Assembly (NCBI GenBank): GCA_038236705.1
Contig: JBBRZN010000005.1
Location: 1-64,000, forward strand
Source of the DNA: AC-32 sp038236705
GTDB lineage: Bacteria; Actinomycetota; Thermoleophilia; Gaiellales; Gaiellaceae
Direction of reading: 5' to 3'
Length of the DNA: 64,000 nucleotides
Both the position numbers and the translations under genes were made by a program. The notes below the pieces were generated by a model. The model was given only the letters and a program-made list of their open reading frames with translations, was not told the origin of the DNA and made no database searches. Each line of letters begins with the position of its first letter. Positions within the stretch are counted from its first letter, which is position 1. Positions 34,048-41,613 of this stretch are shown here, in pieces.

Positions 34048-35118
34048 GTGCCGTCCGACGGCGCCTCTAGGGTTCGTCGGCTCGTGACTCTCGTGCTGAC
34101 ACTCCTCTTCGTCCTCGCCGGCGCCGGCGGGCTGGCCGTGTGGCTGAACCGGCGGCTGGGCGACCACGGCGGCATCACCTCGCGCGCTCTCGGCGGGGTC
34201 GCGGAGACGATCGACCGGCGCTTCGCCGAGCTCGAGACGAAGGTCGACCGGCGCCTCGAAGGGCTCGACGGCCGGCTGCTCTCGACCCAGCAGAGCGCGG
34301 GCAAGGCCGCGACCGACCTCGTCGAGCGGCTCGGCAAGCTCGACGGCGCCGCCGCTCAGATGCTCTCGCGCGCGAACGACCTCTCCCGCCTCGAGCAGGC
34401 GCTCCGCCCGCCGAAGGCCCGTGGTGGGGTCGGCGAGATCCTGCTCGGCAACCTCCTGCGCGACTCGCTCCCGCCGGACGCCTTCCATCTCCAGCACACC
34501 TTCCGGACCGGCGAGCGCGTGGACGCCGTGATCAGAGTGGACAAGCTCGTCCCGGTGGACGCGAAGTTCCCGCTCGACAACTTCGAGCGGCTCGTCACCG
34601 CAGGCGACGACGGAGAGAAGGCGCTCCATCAGAAGGCCTTCGACCGGGACGTGAAGCAGCACGTCGACGCGATCGCCTCGAAGTACATCCTCCCGGCGGA
34701 GAACACCTACGACTTCGCGCTCATGTACCTGCCCGCGGAGTCGGTCTACTACGAGCTCGTCTGCGGAACGGGGAACGTCTACGGCTACGCGTTGGGCAAG
34801 CGCGTCTTCCCCGTCTCGCCGACGACCCTGCATGCCTACCTGCTCGTGATCACGCTGGGGCTGAAGGGCCTTCAGATCGAGCAGCACGCGCAGGAAGTGA
34901 TGGCCTACTGCGGCCAGCTCGGGCAGGACTTCGAGCGGTTCCGCACCGACTTCGAGGTCGTCGGCAAGCACCTTCAGAACGCGCAGTCGAAGTACGGCGA
35001 GGCCGACCGGCGACTGGATCGGTTCGGCCACCGGCTCGAGCGGGCGGCGGACTGGCAGGAAGCGGTCGAGCTGCCGGCCGAGGCGCACGAGCTTCCGCGC
35101 GCCGTCGACGCCGCCTAG
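34048..35118 (+). CDS. rmuC: RmuC family DNA recombination protein
   Basis: A 356-residue protein: N-terminal membrane anchor (LVTLVLTLLFVLAGAGGLAVWL), a coiled-coil part (ALGGVAETIDRRFAELETKV), then the RmuC nuclease-like domain with GGVGEILLGNLLRDSLPPD, VIRVDKLVPVDAKFPLDNFE, SKYILPAENTYDFALMYLPAE and PTTLHAYLLVITLGLK. RmuC limits recombination at inverted repeats in E. coli, and the domain resembles PD-(D/E)XK nucleases. GTG at 34048 has no ribosome site and lies directly after a terminator; the GTG at 34084 may be the true start, which would leave the anchor intact. It converges with the aconitase gene. Confidence 0.88.
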   Translation: MPSDGASRVRRLVTLVLTLLFVLAGAGGLAVWLNRRLGDHGGITSRALGGVAETIDRRFAELETKVDRRLEGLDGRLLSTQQSAGKAATDLVERLGKLDGAAAQMLSRANDLSRLEQALRPPKARGGVGEILLGNLLRDSLPPDAFHLQHTFRTGERVDAVIRVDKLVPVDAKFPLDNFERLVTAGDDGEKALHQKAFDRDVKQHVDAIASKYILPAENTYDFALMYLPAESVYYELVCGTGNVYGYALGKRVFPVSPTTLHAYLLVITLGLKGLQIEQHAQEVMAYCGQLGQDFERFRTDFEVVGKHLQNAQSKYGEADRRLDRFGHRLERAADWQEAVELPAEAHELPRAVDAA

Positions 35119-35134
35119 ACCCTCTCGGCGGACG

Positions 35135-37081
35135 TCAGGCCGTGGCCGGCTGCTGCTCGCGCAGGTAGCGGATTAGCCCGCCAGCAACCACGATCTCGCG
35201 CTCGCGCGGCAGGAGGTCGTGCGTGAGGGTGATCGTGTCGGCGCCCTCGATCTCGGTCTCGAGCTCGTCCTCGCCCTCCGCGATCGCCCGCAGGCCGGTG
35301 ATCTGCCAGGTCTGGCCCAGGCCCGCCTTGTCGTAGTCGTGCTCGTCCTTGAAGAGCAGCGGCACGATTCCCTGGGCGATCAGGTTGCGCCGGTGGATGC
35401 GCGCGAAGCTCTTGGCGATCACGACGCGCACACCGAGCTGCAGAGGTGCGAGCGCCGCATGCTCCCGGCTCGAGCCCTGGCCGTAGTTGTGGCCGGCGAC
35501 GATGAAGCCTCCGCCCCACTCGTGCGCGCGGCGCGGAAACGCCGGGTCGCGGAGCTGGAAGGTGAACTCGGCGATCGCGGGCACGTTCGAGCGGTAGGCC
35601 ATCACGGTCGCGCCGTCGGGCGAGAGGTCGCCGGTCGAGATGTCGTCGGGGGCCTTGATCAGGACGCGCATCTTCAGCTCCTCCGGCAGCGGCTGCGCCT
35701 CCGGCGGCGGCTTGATGTTGGGCCCGCGCGGGATCTCGATCGAGCTCGCCTCGTCGGCGGGAACCGGCTCGAGGATGTGGGCCTGCACGACCTCGGGCCG
35801 GGCAGCCGGGCGCTCGGGAATGTCGACCGCCGGCAGCTCGCGGGGATCGGAGATCACGCCGGTGAGCATCGAGGCCGCCGCGACCGCGGGCGAGCAGAGG
35901 AAGACCTGATCGTCGGCGGTGCCGCTGCGGCCCGGGAAGTTGCGGTTGAACGTGCGCAGCGAGTTCGAGCCGGAGGGAGGCGCCTGCCCCATGCCCACGC
36001 AGGGGCCACACGCCGGCTCGAGCATGCGAAGACCTGCCATGAGCAGGTCGACGTAGGTGCCTGAGCGCGTGATCTGGTCGAGGATCTGCCGCGAGCCCGG
36101 GGTCGCCGTGGCCGAGACGAGCTTCTCGGAGATCTGGGCCCCGCGCATCACCGCGCCGCAGAGGGCGAGATCGGCGTACGAGGAGTTGACCGACGAGCCG
36201 ATGCAGACCTGCGTCAGCTCGGTGCCGGCGACCTCCTCCACCGGCACGACGTTGCCGGGCGACGACGGCTTCGCCACGAGCGGGACGAGCTCGGCGAGGT
36301 CGATGTGCTCCTCCTCGTCGAAGTCGCCGGTGCCGCCGGTCGCGAGCTCCGTGAACTCGTCCGTGCGCTGCTGCTCGGTCATCCATGCGCGCGTCTCGTC
36401 GTCGGCCGGGAACACCGCGCCGGTGGCTCCGAGCTCGGCGATCATGTTCGCGATGGTGCCGCGCTCGGTGTAGCTGAGGCTCGCCACGCCCGGGCCGGTG
36501 AACTCGAAGATCGCGCCGCGCCCGCCGCGCACGCCGCGCCGGCGCAGAAGCTCGAGGATCACGTCCTTCGCCTGGATCCAGGGCCGCTGGAGCTCGTTCT
36601 CGAGGAAGACGCCGACGATCTTCGGGCACGGCAGCTCGAAAGCGTGGCCGGCCATGCAGACGGCCACGTCGAGGCCGCCGGCGCCGATCGCGATCATCGC
36701 GCACGAGCCCGACTGCGTCGTGTGGCTGTCGGCCCCGATGAGGGTCTTGCCCGGCGCGGCGAAGCGCTCGCAGTGGACGTAGTGGCAGATGCCGTTGCCG
36801 GGCCGCGAGAACCAGGCGCCGTAGCGGGCCGACATCGCCTGCAGGAAGCGGTGGTCATCGGGGTTCTTGAAGTCGATCTGGAGGATGTTGTGGTCGACGT
36901 AGACCACGGCCGTCTCGACCTGGACGCGCTTGAGGCCGAAGGTCTCGAACTGCATCATCGCCATCGTCCCCGTCGCGTCCTGGGCGAGCGTCTGGTCGAC
37001 CCGCAAGGCGATCTCCTGCCCGGGCACGAGCTCCCCGCGCTCGAGGTGGTCTTCGAGGATCGTGCGCGCGAGAGAGGCCAT
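35135..37081 (-). CDS. acn: Aconitate hydratase, short (about 650-residue) type
   Basis: A 648-residue aconitase interconverting citrate and isocitrate. GADSHTTQSGSCAMIAIGAG lies near residue 115, VCIGSSVNSSYADLALCGAV near 310, and EPACGPCVGMGQAPPSG near 375 with two of the three Fe-S cysteines. The swivel domain has GGGFIVAGHNYGQGSSREHA near 555. At the first cluster position the usual GSCTNS reads GSSVNS, with a Cys three residues earlier instead; relatives should be checked. This is the short single-chain type found in many anaerobes and some actinobacteria. The isocitrate dehydrogenase-like gene lies 12 kb away. Single gene; start ATG at 37081. Confidence 0.88.
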   Translation of the reverse strand: MASLARTILEDHLERGELVPGQEIALRVDQTLAQDATGTMAMMQFETFGLKRVQVETAVVYVDHNILQIDFKNPDDHRFLQAMSARYGAWFSRPGNGICHYVHCERFAAPGKTLIGADSHTTQSGSCAMIAIGAGGLDVAVCMAGHAFELPCPKIVGVFLENELQRPWIQAKDVILELLRRRGVRGGRGAIFEFTGPGVASLSYTERGTIANMIAELGATGAVFPADDETRAWMTEQQRTDEFTELATGGTGDFDEEEHIDLAELVPLVAKPSSPGNVVPVEEVAGTELTQVCIGSSVNSSYADLALCGAVMRGAQISEKLVSATATPGSRQILDQITRSGTYVDLLMAGLRMLEPACGPCVGMGQAPPSGSNSLRTFNRNFPGRSGTADDQVFLCSPAVAAASMLTGVISDPRELPAVDIPERPAARPEVVQAHILEPVPADEASSIEIPRGPNIKPPPEAQPLPEELKMRVLIKAPDDISTGDLSPDGATVMAYRSNVPAIAEFTFQLRDPAFPRRAHEWGGGFIVAGHNYGQGSSREHAALAPLQLGVRVVIAKSFARIHRRNLIAQGIVPLLFKDEHDYDKAGLGQTWQITGLRAIAEGEDELETEIEGADTITLTHDLLPREREIVVAGGLIRYLREQQPATA

Positions 37082-37132
37082 TGGAAGCAGTATTCCTGAA
37101 GCGAGCGGCGGCCCGGCGCGGAGCCCCCGGGG

Positions 37133-38275
37133 TCAGAAGCGCAGGAGCGCGCCGATGCCCTCGACGGGCTCGAGATCCTGGCGTTGGCGCAACGCCAGGA
37201 CGATGCCTCCGTGGGCGAGCGTCTGGTGCACGGCGAGGTCGAGGCCCTCTGGCCGCTCCTCCATCCGGGTGCCGTCGAGCGGACAAGAGCCTCCTTCGCT
37301 GGCGACCCGGCCGCAGGCGGGGCACTCCCACCCCGGCCGGTCGGTTCCGTTCTGGAACAGGAGCAGCTCGACGCGCCCGTCGGAGGCCGCCTCCAGCGTC
37401 GGCCCCCAGCCGGCGGCGGCTCGGCCGTTGCGGCCCGCCTCCTCCTTCCAGCGCTCGACAGCCTCGGCCTCCTGCTCGCCGTGCCGGGACTCGAGCAGCG
37501 GCTGGACGTCCTCGAGCAGCTCGGCCGGCCCGGCGTGGGCGTCGGCGCTCGTCCATCCCACGATCGCCTTCTTGACTTCGTGCGAGAGCTTCTCCTCGAG
37601 CTCCCCGCGAGTCTCTTCCGAGGCCACGACCACGAGCGGCGGGCCGCCGAGCTCGCGGACCTGCCGGTCGAGCGTCTCCGCGACGTCTTTCAAATGGTCG
37701 TGCACGAGCTTCTCGATGTGACGCTGGTAGCGCGCCTGCGACCACCCACCCTGGTCGTGACGTCCCGGCTGGTCGTGGAAGCGTTCCGCGATCTCTTCCA
37801 GGCGACTGGCCTGAAGGCGATAGAGATCGCCGCGCTCTCGGCTGACGACGGCGACGAGAGCGCCCTCGCCCCGGCCGACCAGGGAAACGAGCGGCGCGAG
37901 ATACAGGCTCCGCCCGACCTTGACGACGTCCGGCACGCGCTCGCTCAGCGCCAGCGGCCGCCAGAGGTTGTCGAGATGCGCGCAGAAGACCGCGAAGCCA
38001 TGGGAGCCCTCCCGGGCGAACTCGTTCTCGAAGAATGTGTGGAGGCGCTCGACGTCCTTTCGCAGACCCTCCTTCTGCTCGTGCGCGAGCTCCGGCCGCC
38101 GGGCCACCTCGGAGCGCTCGATCTCGTCGATCAGCGCGTTCACGCGCATCGCGGCGTCGCCCGGGGTCGGGGTCACGCTCGGATCGAGGTCGAAATACAG
38201 GCTGATCGCGCACCCGTTCTGCGCCCGGAACCGCGCAAGCTCGCGGAGCCGGTCCCACGTCACGGTCGAGGCCAT
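37133..38275 (-). CDS. eRF1-like VLRF1/baeRF family protein
   Basis: A 380-residue protein of the bacterial release-factor-like families. N-terminal part with AISLYFDLDPSVTPTPGDA and FAVFCAHLDNLWRPLALSER; a central domain with VVSRERGDLYRLQASRLEEI; then the loop HDQGGWSQARYQRHIEKLV, equivalent to the GGQ catalytic loop of eRF1/Vms1 (here GGWSQ). An L7Ae-like third domain (PPLVVVASEETRGELEEKL) follows, and a zinc ribbon near the C-terminus (WECPACGRVASEGGSCPLDG). Such proteins are proposed to release peptides or tRNA from stalled ribosomes; activity here is inferred. ATG start at 38275, monocistronic, divergent from trxB. Confidence 0.82.
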   Translation of the reverse strand: MASTVTWDRLRELARFRAQNGCAISLYFDLDPSVTPTPGDAAMRVNALIDEIERSEVARRPELAHEQKEGLRKDVERLHTFFENEFAREGSHGFAVFCAHLDNLWRPLALSERVPDVVKVGRSLYLAPLVSLVGRGEGALVAVVSRERGDLYRLQASRLEEIAERFHDQPGRHDQGGWSQARYQRHIEKLVHDHLKDVAETLDRQVRELGGPPLVVVASEETRGELEEKLSHEVKKAIVGWTSADAHAGPAELLEDVQPLLESRHGEQEAEAVERWKEEAGRNGRAAAGWGPTLEAASDGRVELLLFQNGTDRPGWECPACGRVASEGGSCPLDGTRMEERPEGLDLAVHQTLAHGGIVLALRQRQDLEPVEGIGALLRF

Positions 38276-38322
38276 ACCATCCCTTCGCTGTAGGGCGGCG
38301 ATTCTAGTCGTCGGCTCCTCTG

Positions 38323-38362
38323 CAGAGGAAGTTTCGACCGACCAGAGGAAGTTTCGACCGAC
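38323..38362. repeat. Perfect 20-base tandem duplication in the trxB promoter
   Basis: CAGAGGAAGTTTCGACCGAC occurs twice head to tail (38323-38342 and 38343-38362). Each copy carries a GGAAG element; the second one lies at the spacing of a SigR-type -35 element for trxB. Confidence 0.95.
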
Positions 38363-38372
38363 CCAAAGCGTT
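38347..38372 (+). promoter_or_regulatory. Candidate SigR-type (ECF) promoter of trxB, near-leaderless
   Basis: GGAAG (38347-38351), an 18-base spacer and GTT (38370-38372) match the GGAAT-N18-GTT pattern of thiol-stress ECF sigma factors such as SigR, which drives trxB in Streptomyces. The expected start point, about 8-11 bases after GTT, falls at or just before the ATG at 38383, and no ribosome site precedes that ATG, so the message may be leaderless. Confidence 0.55.
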
Positions 38373-38382
38373 TAATACTTCA

Positions 38383-39375
38383 ATGCAAGACATGACTGAC
38401 GAGACCAGAGAACTGATCATCATCGGCGGCGGCCCCGCCGGCTACACCGCGGCGCTGTACGCGGCGCGCGCCAACCTGGAACCCCTCGTGATCGAGGGCT
38501 TCGCGTGGGGCGGCCAGCTGATGATCACGAGCGATGTCGAGAACTACCCGGGCTATCCCGACGGGATCCTGGGCCCGGAGATGATGCAGGACTTCCGGCG
38601 CCAGGCGGGGCGCTTCGGCGCGGAGTTCGTGACCGACGACGTCACGAAGGTGGACTTCACGGAGCACCCGTTCCGCGTCTGGGTCGGCGACAAGGAGCAC
38701 GCGGCCGAGAGCGTGATCGTCGCGACCGGCGCCAGCGCGCGGCAACTCGGGCTCGAATCCGAGCGCGCGCTGCAGGGCCGCGGCGTCTCCTACTGCGCGG
38801 TCTGCGACGCGGCCTTCTTCCGCGAGAAGGAGGTCGTGGTCGTCGGCGGGGGCGACTCGGCGATGGAGGAGGCGATCTTCCTGACGAAGTTCGCGACCAA
38901 GGTCAGCCTCGTCCACCGGCGCCCCGAGTTCCGCGCCTCGCAGATCATGATCGATCGCGCCCGGGCCAACGAGAAGATCGAGTTCGTGACGCCGACCGTG
39001 GTCGAGGAGGTGCTCAGCGAAAACGGGCAGACGAGCGCAGTCCGGCTCCGCGATCAGGACACCGACGAGCTGCGCGACGTGCCGGCGCAGGGCCTCTTCG
39101 TGGCGGTCGGGCACGACCCGAACACGAAGCTGTTCCTCGACCAGCTCGACCACGACGACGCTGGGTACCTGGTGACCAAGCCGGGCTCCACCGCCACGAA
39201 CATCGAAGGCGTCTTCGCCGCCGGCGACGTCGTCGATCACACGTACCGCCAGGCCGTCACCGCGGCGGGCACCGGTACGATGGCCGCGCTCGACTCGGAG
39301 CGCTGGCTCGCCGCACGCGAGGGGCATCCGGGAACGGCGCTCACAGCGCCGAGGCCGGAAGCGGCCGAGGTCTAG
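38383..39375 (+). CDS. trxB: Thioredoxin reductase
   Basis: A 330-residue FAD/NADPH flavoprotein that reduces thioredoxin. FAD-binding GGGPAGYTAALYAARA at the N-terminus, the redox-active CAVC pair in GRGVSYCAVCDAAFF, the NADPH motif VVVVGGGDSAMEEAIFL, HRRPEFRAS, and the final FAD motif GVFAAGDVVDHTYRQAVTAAG. CAVC replaces the more usual CATC, a normal variant. The length and all cofactor sites are intact. No ribosome site is seen; the promoter suggests leaderless expression under thiol stress. The CorA gene begins nine bases after its stop, so they are probably cotranscribed. Confidence 0.95.
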   Translation: MQDMTDETRELIIIGGGPAGYTAALYAARANLEPLVIEGFAWGGQLMITSDVENYPGYPDGILGPEMMQDFRRQAGRFGAEFVTDDVTKVDFTEHPFRVWVGDKEHAAESVIVATGASARQLGLESERALQGRGVSYCAVCDAAFFREKEVVVVGGGDSAMEEAIFLTKFATKVSLVHRRPEFRASQIMIDRARANEKIEFVTPTVVEEVLSENGQTSAVRLRDQDTDELRDVPAQGLFVAVGHDPNTKLFLDQLDHDDAGYLVTKPGSTATNIEGVFAAGDVVDHTYRQAVTAAGTGTMAALDSERWLAAREGHPGTALTAPRPEAAEV

Positions 39376-39383
39376 GAGGCCCC

Positions 39384-40295
39384 ATGGGGTCGAAGTGGAT
39401 CGACCTCGTCGATCCCGATGAAGCCGAGCTGCGCAAGCAGATGCCGAAGAGGCTGCACGCGCGCGCCCTCGACCGGCTGATCGCCCCGGCGGAGCACGAG
39501 GACGAGCCGCGGCCGACCCTCGAGGGCCACGGCGACTACGTCTTCGGCGTCTTCCTCGTGCCGGTCGCTGTACCCGACGAGAACCGCGTCTACTACCAGG
39601 AGGTCGACCTGGTGCTCACGCGCGAGCTCGTGGTGACCGTGCGCAAGACGCCCGCCGACGGCGAGCCGTTCGACGCGGCGGGCGTCCACGAGACCTGCAC
39701 GCGCGGCGGCATCGATGACCCCGGCATGGTCGCGTACCACCTCGTGGACGAGGTCGCCGAGCACTACCTCGATCTGATCGACAAGCTGAACGACAAGATC
39801 GACGAGCTCGACGACCACGTCGAGGAGTGGCCGGCCGAGCAAGTCCGCGGGCGGATCTCGGAGCTCCGGCACGCCCTCCTGCACATCCGGCGCACGCTTG
39901 CGCCGACGCGCGACGCGATTCGCGGGATCGTGGACGGCCGGATCGAGCTCGAAGGGCAGGAGCTCTTCCCACACGAGGTCGAGCTCCACTTCGCGGACTC
40001 CTACGACAAGCTGCTGCGTGCGAGCGAGGGCCTCGACTTCTCGCGCGACCTCCTCGGCGGCGTGCGCGACTACAGCCAGGCCAAGATCGCCAACGACCAG
40101 AACGAGGTGATGAAGAAATTGACCGCCATCGCCTCGATCCTGCTGGTGCCGACCTTCATCGTCGGGCTCTACGGCCAGAACTTCCGCCACATCCCCGAGC
40201 TCAACTGGGCGTTCGGCTACTGGTGGTCGTGGGGCTGGATCATCGCGGCGACGCTCGCGCAGATCGTCTACTTCCGCAGGAAGCGCTGGCTGTAG
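39384..40295 (+). CDS. corA: CorA family divalent-metal transporter
   Basis: A 303-residue CorA protein. The cytoplasmic alpha/beta domain fills the first 200 residues (GSKWIDLVDPDEAELRKQ, LTRELVVTVRKTPAD), then long stalk helices (YLDLIDKLNDKIDELDDHVE, LRHALLHIRRTLAPTRDAI), and two C-terminal helices LTAIASILLVPTFIVGLYG and WSWGWIIAATLAQIVYF. The pore signature is YGQNF in place of the usual YGMNF; ion specificity may be shifted toward zinc or cobalt, or unchanged. ATG at 39384 follows GGAGG. Located directly after trxB. Confidence 0.9.
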   Translation: MGSKWIDLVDPDEAELRKQMPKRLHARALDRLIAPAEHEDEPRPTLEGHGDYVFGVFLVPVAVPDENRVYYQEVDLVLTRELVVTVRKTPADGEPFDAAGVHETCTRGGIDDPGMVAYHLVDEVAEHYLDLIDKLNDKIDELDDHVEEWPAEQVRGRISELRHALLHIRRTLAPTRDAIRGIVDGRIELEGQELFPHEVELHFADSYDKLLRASEGLDFSRDLLGGVRDYSQAKIANDQNEVMKKLTAIASILLVPTFIVGLYGQNFRHIPELNWAFGYWWSWGWIIAATLAQIVYFRRKRWL

Positions 40296-40319
40296 GGGCC
40301 GCGTCCCTACCATGACCGC

Positions 40320-40763
40320 ATGCCCTACTTCATCTGTCCGAACTGCAAGCAACGCTCGATCGATCACGACCGGCGCGAAGGCCTGAGCCGGCAGGCGGTT
40401 TCGTGCCAGCGCTGCGGGTTCGGGTTCCTGTTCGAGCTGCTCGAGGACTACTACCCCGCACCGGGCACGGGCTTCGTCGTCTGTGACCGGAACGCGCGCA
40501 TCCTTGCATGCGGGCGGGACGTGTTCGAGCTCTCAGGCTTCAGCGAGCAGGAGCTGATGGGGCGCGACGTGGTCGAGGCTTTCGGGCTGTCCGGGTTCGA
40601 GGGCGAGAGCCCGGCTCAGGTCGCATTGGAATGGGGCGTTCGCCGGCTCGGCGAGCAGCTCGAGCTGCGCTCGCGGATCGGGCACGTGAAGCCGGTGACC
40701 GCCGACTTCTTCCCGGCCTACGACGACGACGGTGGGCTGCTCGTAGGGCTCACGCCGCGGTAG
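40320..40763 (+). CDS. Zinc-ribbon plus PAS-domain sensor-like protein
   Basis: A 147-residue soluble protein. Residues 5-35 form a zinc ribbon (FICPNCKQRS, then SCQRCGFGFLFELLED); a PAS fold follows (GFVVCDRNARILACGRDVFE, LSGFSEQELMGRDVVEAFGL) and ends VTADFFPAYDDDGGLLVGLT. There is no output domain, so it may act by binding a partner; the PAS pocket could hold heme, flavin or a small ligand. It begins 24 bases after corA. Followed by a perfect 12-base inverted repeat. Confidence 0.75.
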   Translation: MPYFICPNCKQRSIDHDRREGLSRQAVSCQRCGFGFLFELLEDYYPAPGTGFVVCDRNARILACGRDVFELSGFSEQELMGRDVVEAFGLSGFEGESPAQVALEWGVRRLGEQLELRSRIGHVKPVTADFFPAYDDDGGLLVGLTPR

Positions 40764-40767
40764 TCAC

Positions 40768-40794
40768 CGCGGAAAGTGCTACGCACTTTCCGCG
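40768..40794. repeat. Perfect 12-base inverted repeat downstream of the PAS gene
   Basis: CGCGGAAAGTGC (40768-40779) and GCACTTTCCGCG (40783-40794) flank a TAC loop. No T tract follows on either strand, so it may terminate without a U run, stabilise the 3' end, or act as a binding site. Confidence 0.85.
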
Positions 40795-40827
40795 ATCGGG
40801 ACTGGACATCGCTTCGCTCGTAGAACG

Positions 40828-40902
40828 TCAGAGAAGACTGAGCTCAACAAGCTCGTTTTCAACCCAGGCCTGAAGCTCCTCGAGCGCGTCGAGGGCGCGC
40901 AT
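40828..40902 (-). CDS. Possible 24-residue small protein downstream of nth
   Basis: ATG at 40902 with GGAG just upstream opens a 24-codon frame, MRALDALEELQAWVENELVE plus SLL, ending in TGA at 40828. It would fold as one acidic amphipathic helix. It lies ten bases after the nth stop, so it could be the last cistron of the addB-addA-nth operon. Size and composition alone cannot separate a real small protein from chance. Confidence 0.3.
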   Translation of the reverse strand: MRALDALEELQAWVENELVELSLL

Positions 40903-40911
40903 GGCTCCAGC

Positions 40912-41613
40912 CTAGGCGCCGGAATGTGACGCGATCGTGCTGACTTCGACCCTACTTGCGGGACAGAGGTGGTTCAGGACGCAGAGCTCGCAGCGCGGCG
41001 AGCGCGCGAGACAGACCCGCCGCCCGTGCTGGATCAGCAGGTGCGGGAAGACGTTCCAGGACCGGCGCGGGACCAGCCGCATCAGGTCGCGCTCGATCTT
41101 GACCGGGTCGTCGTGCCTGGTCAGCCCGAGCCGCTGCGAGAGCCGGCGCACGTGCGTGTCGACGACGATCCCCTCCGCCTCGCCGCGCTCGGCGACGACG
41201 ACGTTGGCCGTCTTGCGGGCAACCCCCGGGAGGCGGAGCAGCTCCTCCATGCGCGCGGGAACCTGTCCGTCGTGCCGCTCGAGCAGCAGCTTCATGGTGC
41301 CGCGGATCGCCCTGGTCTTCTGGCGGAAGAACCCCGTCGAGCGGATGTCGTCCTCGAGCTCCTCGAGCGGCACGGCGAGGTAGTCCTCGGGGCGGCGGTA
41401 CTTGCCGAAGAGCCGCTCTGTGACGCGGTTGACGTTCACGTCGGTCGTCTGCGCGGAGAGCATCACCGAGACGAGCAGCTCGAGATCGTTGCGGAAGCGC
41501 AGCGCGATCGTCGCTTCGGGATATTCGGCGAGCAGCCGCTCGATGATCGGCACGATCCGCTCGCGCTTCGGCCCGACGCGCCGCCGCGACTCGGCGACGT
41601 AGCTGCGGGCCAT
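40912..41613 (-). CDS. nth: Endonuclease III (DNA N-glycosylase/AP lyase)
   Basis: A 233-residue base-excision repair enzyme for oxidised pyrimidines. Seen: FRNDLELLVSVMLSAQTTD, the helix-hairpin-helix LLRLPGVARKTANVVVAE with the catalytic Lys, VDTHVRRLSQRL with the catalytic Asp, and the C-terminal [4Fe-4S] ligands CLARSPRCELCVLNHLC (C-x6-C-x2-C-x5-C). Full length and intact. Its ATG overlaps the stop of the AddA-like gene (TGATG), so all three repair genes form one translationally coupled operon. Confidence 0.95.
   Translation of the reverse strand: MARSYVAESRRRVGPKRERIVPIIERLLAEYPEATIALRFRNDLELLVSVMLSAQTTDVNVNRVTERLFGKYRRPEDYLAVPLEELEDDIRSTGFFRQKTRAIRGTMKLLLERHDGQVPARMEELLRLPGVARKTANVVVAERGEAEGIVVDTHVRRLSQRLGLTRHDDPVKIERDLMRLVPRRSWNVFPHLLIQHGRRVCLARSPRCELCVLNHLCPASRVEVSTIASHSGA

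Noticed and set aside
38323..38362. Possible mobile-element footprint
   Set aside because: Just one perfect tandem duplication of 20 bases; polymerase slippage explains it and it lies within a promoter.
38505..39383. Long upstream extension of the corA frame
   Set aside because: This part lies out of frame inside trxB; the CorA domain begins at the ATG at 39384 with a ribosome site.
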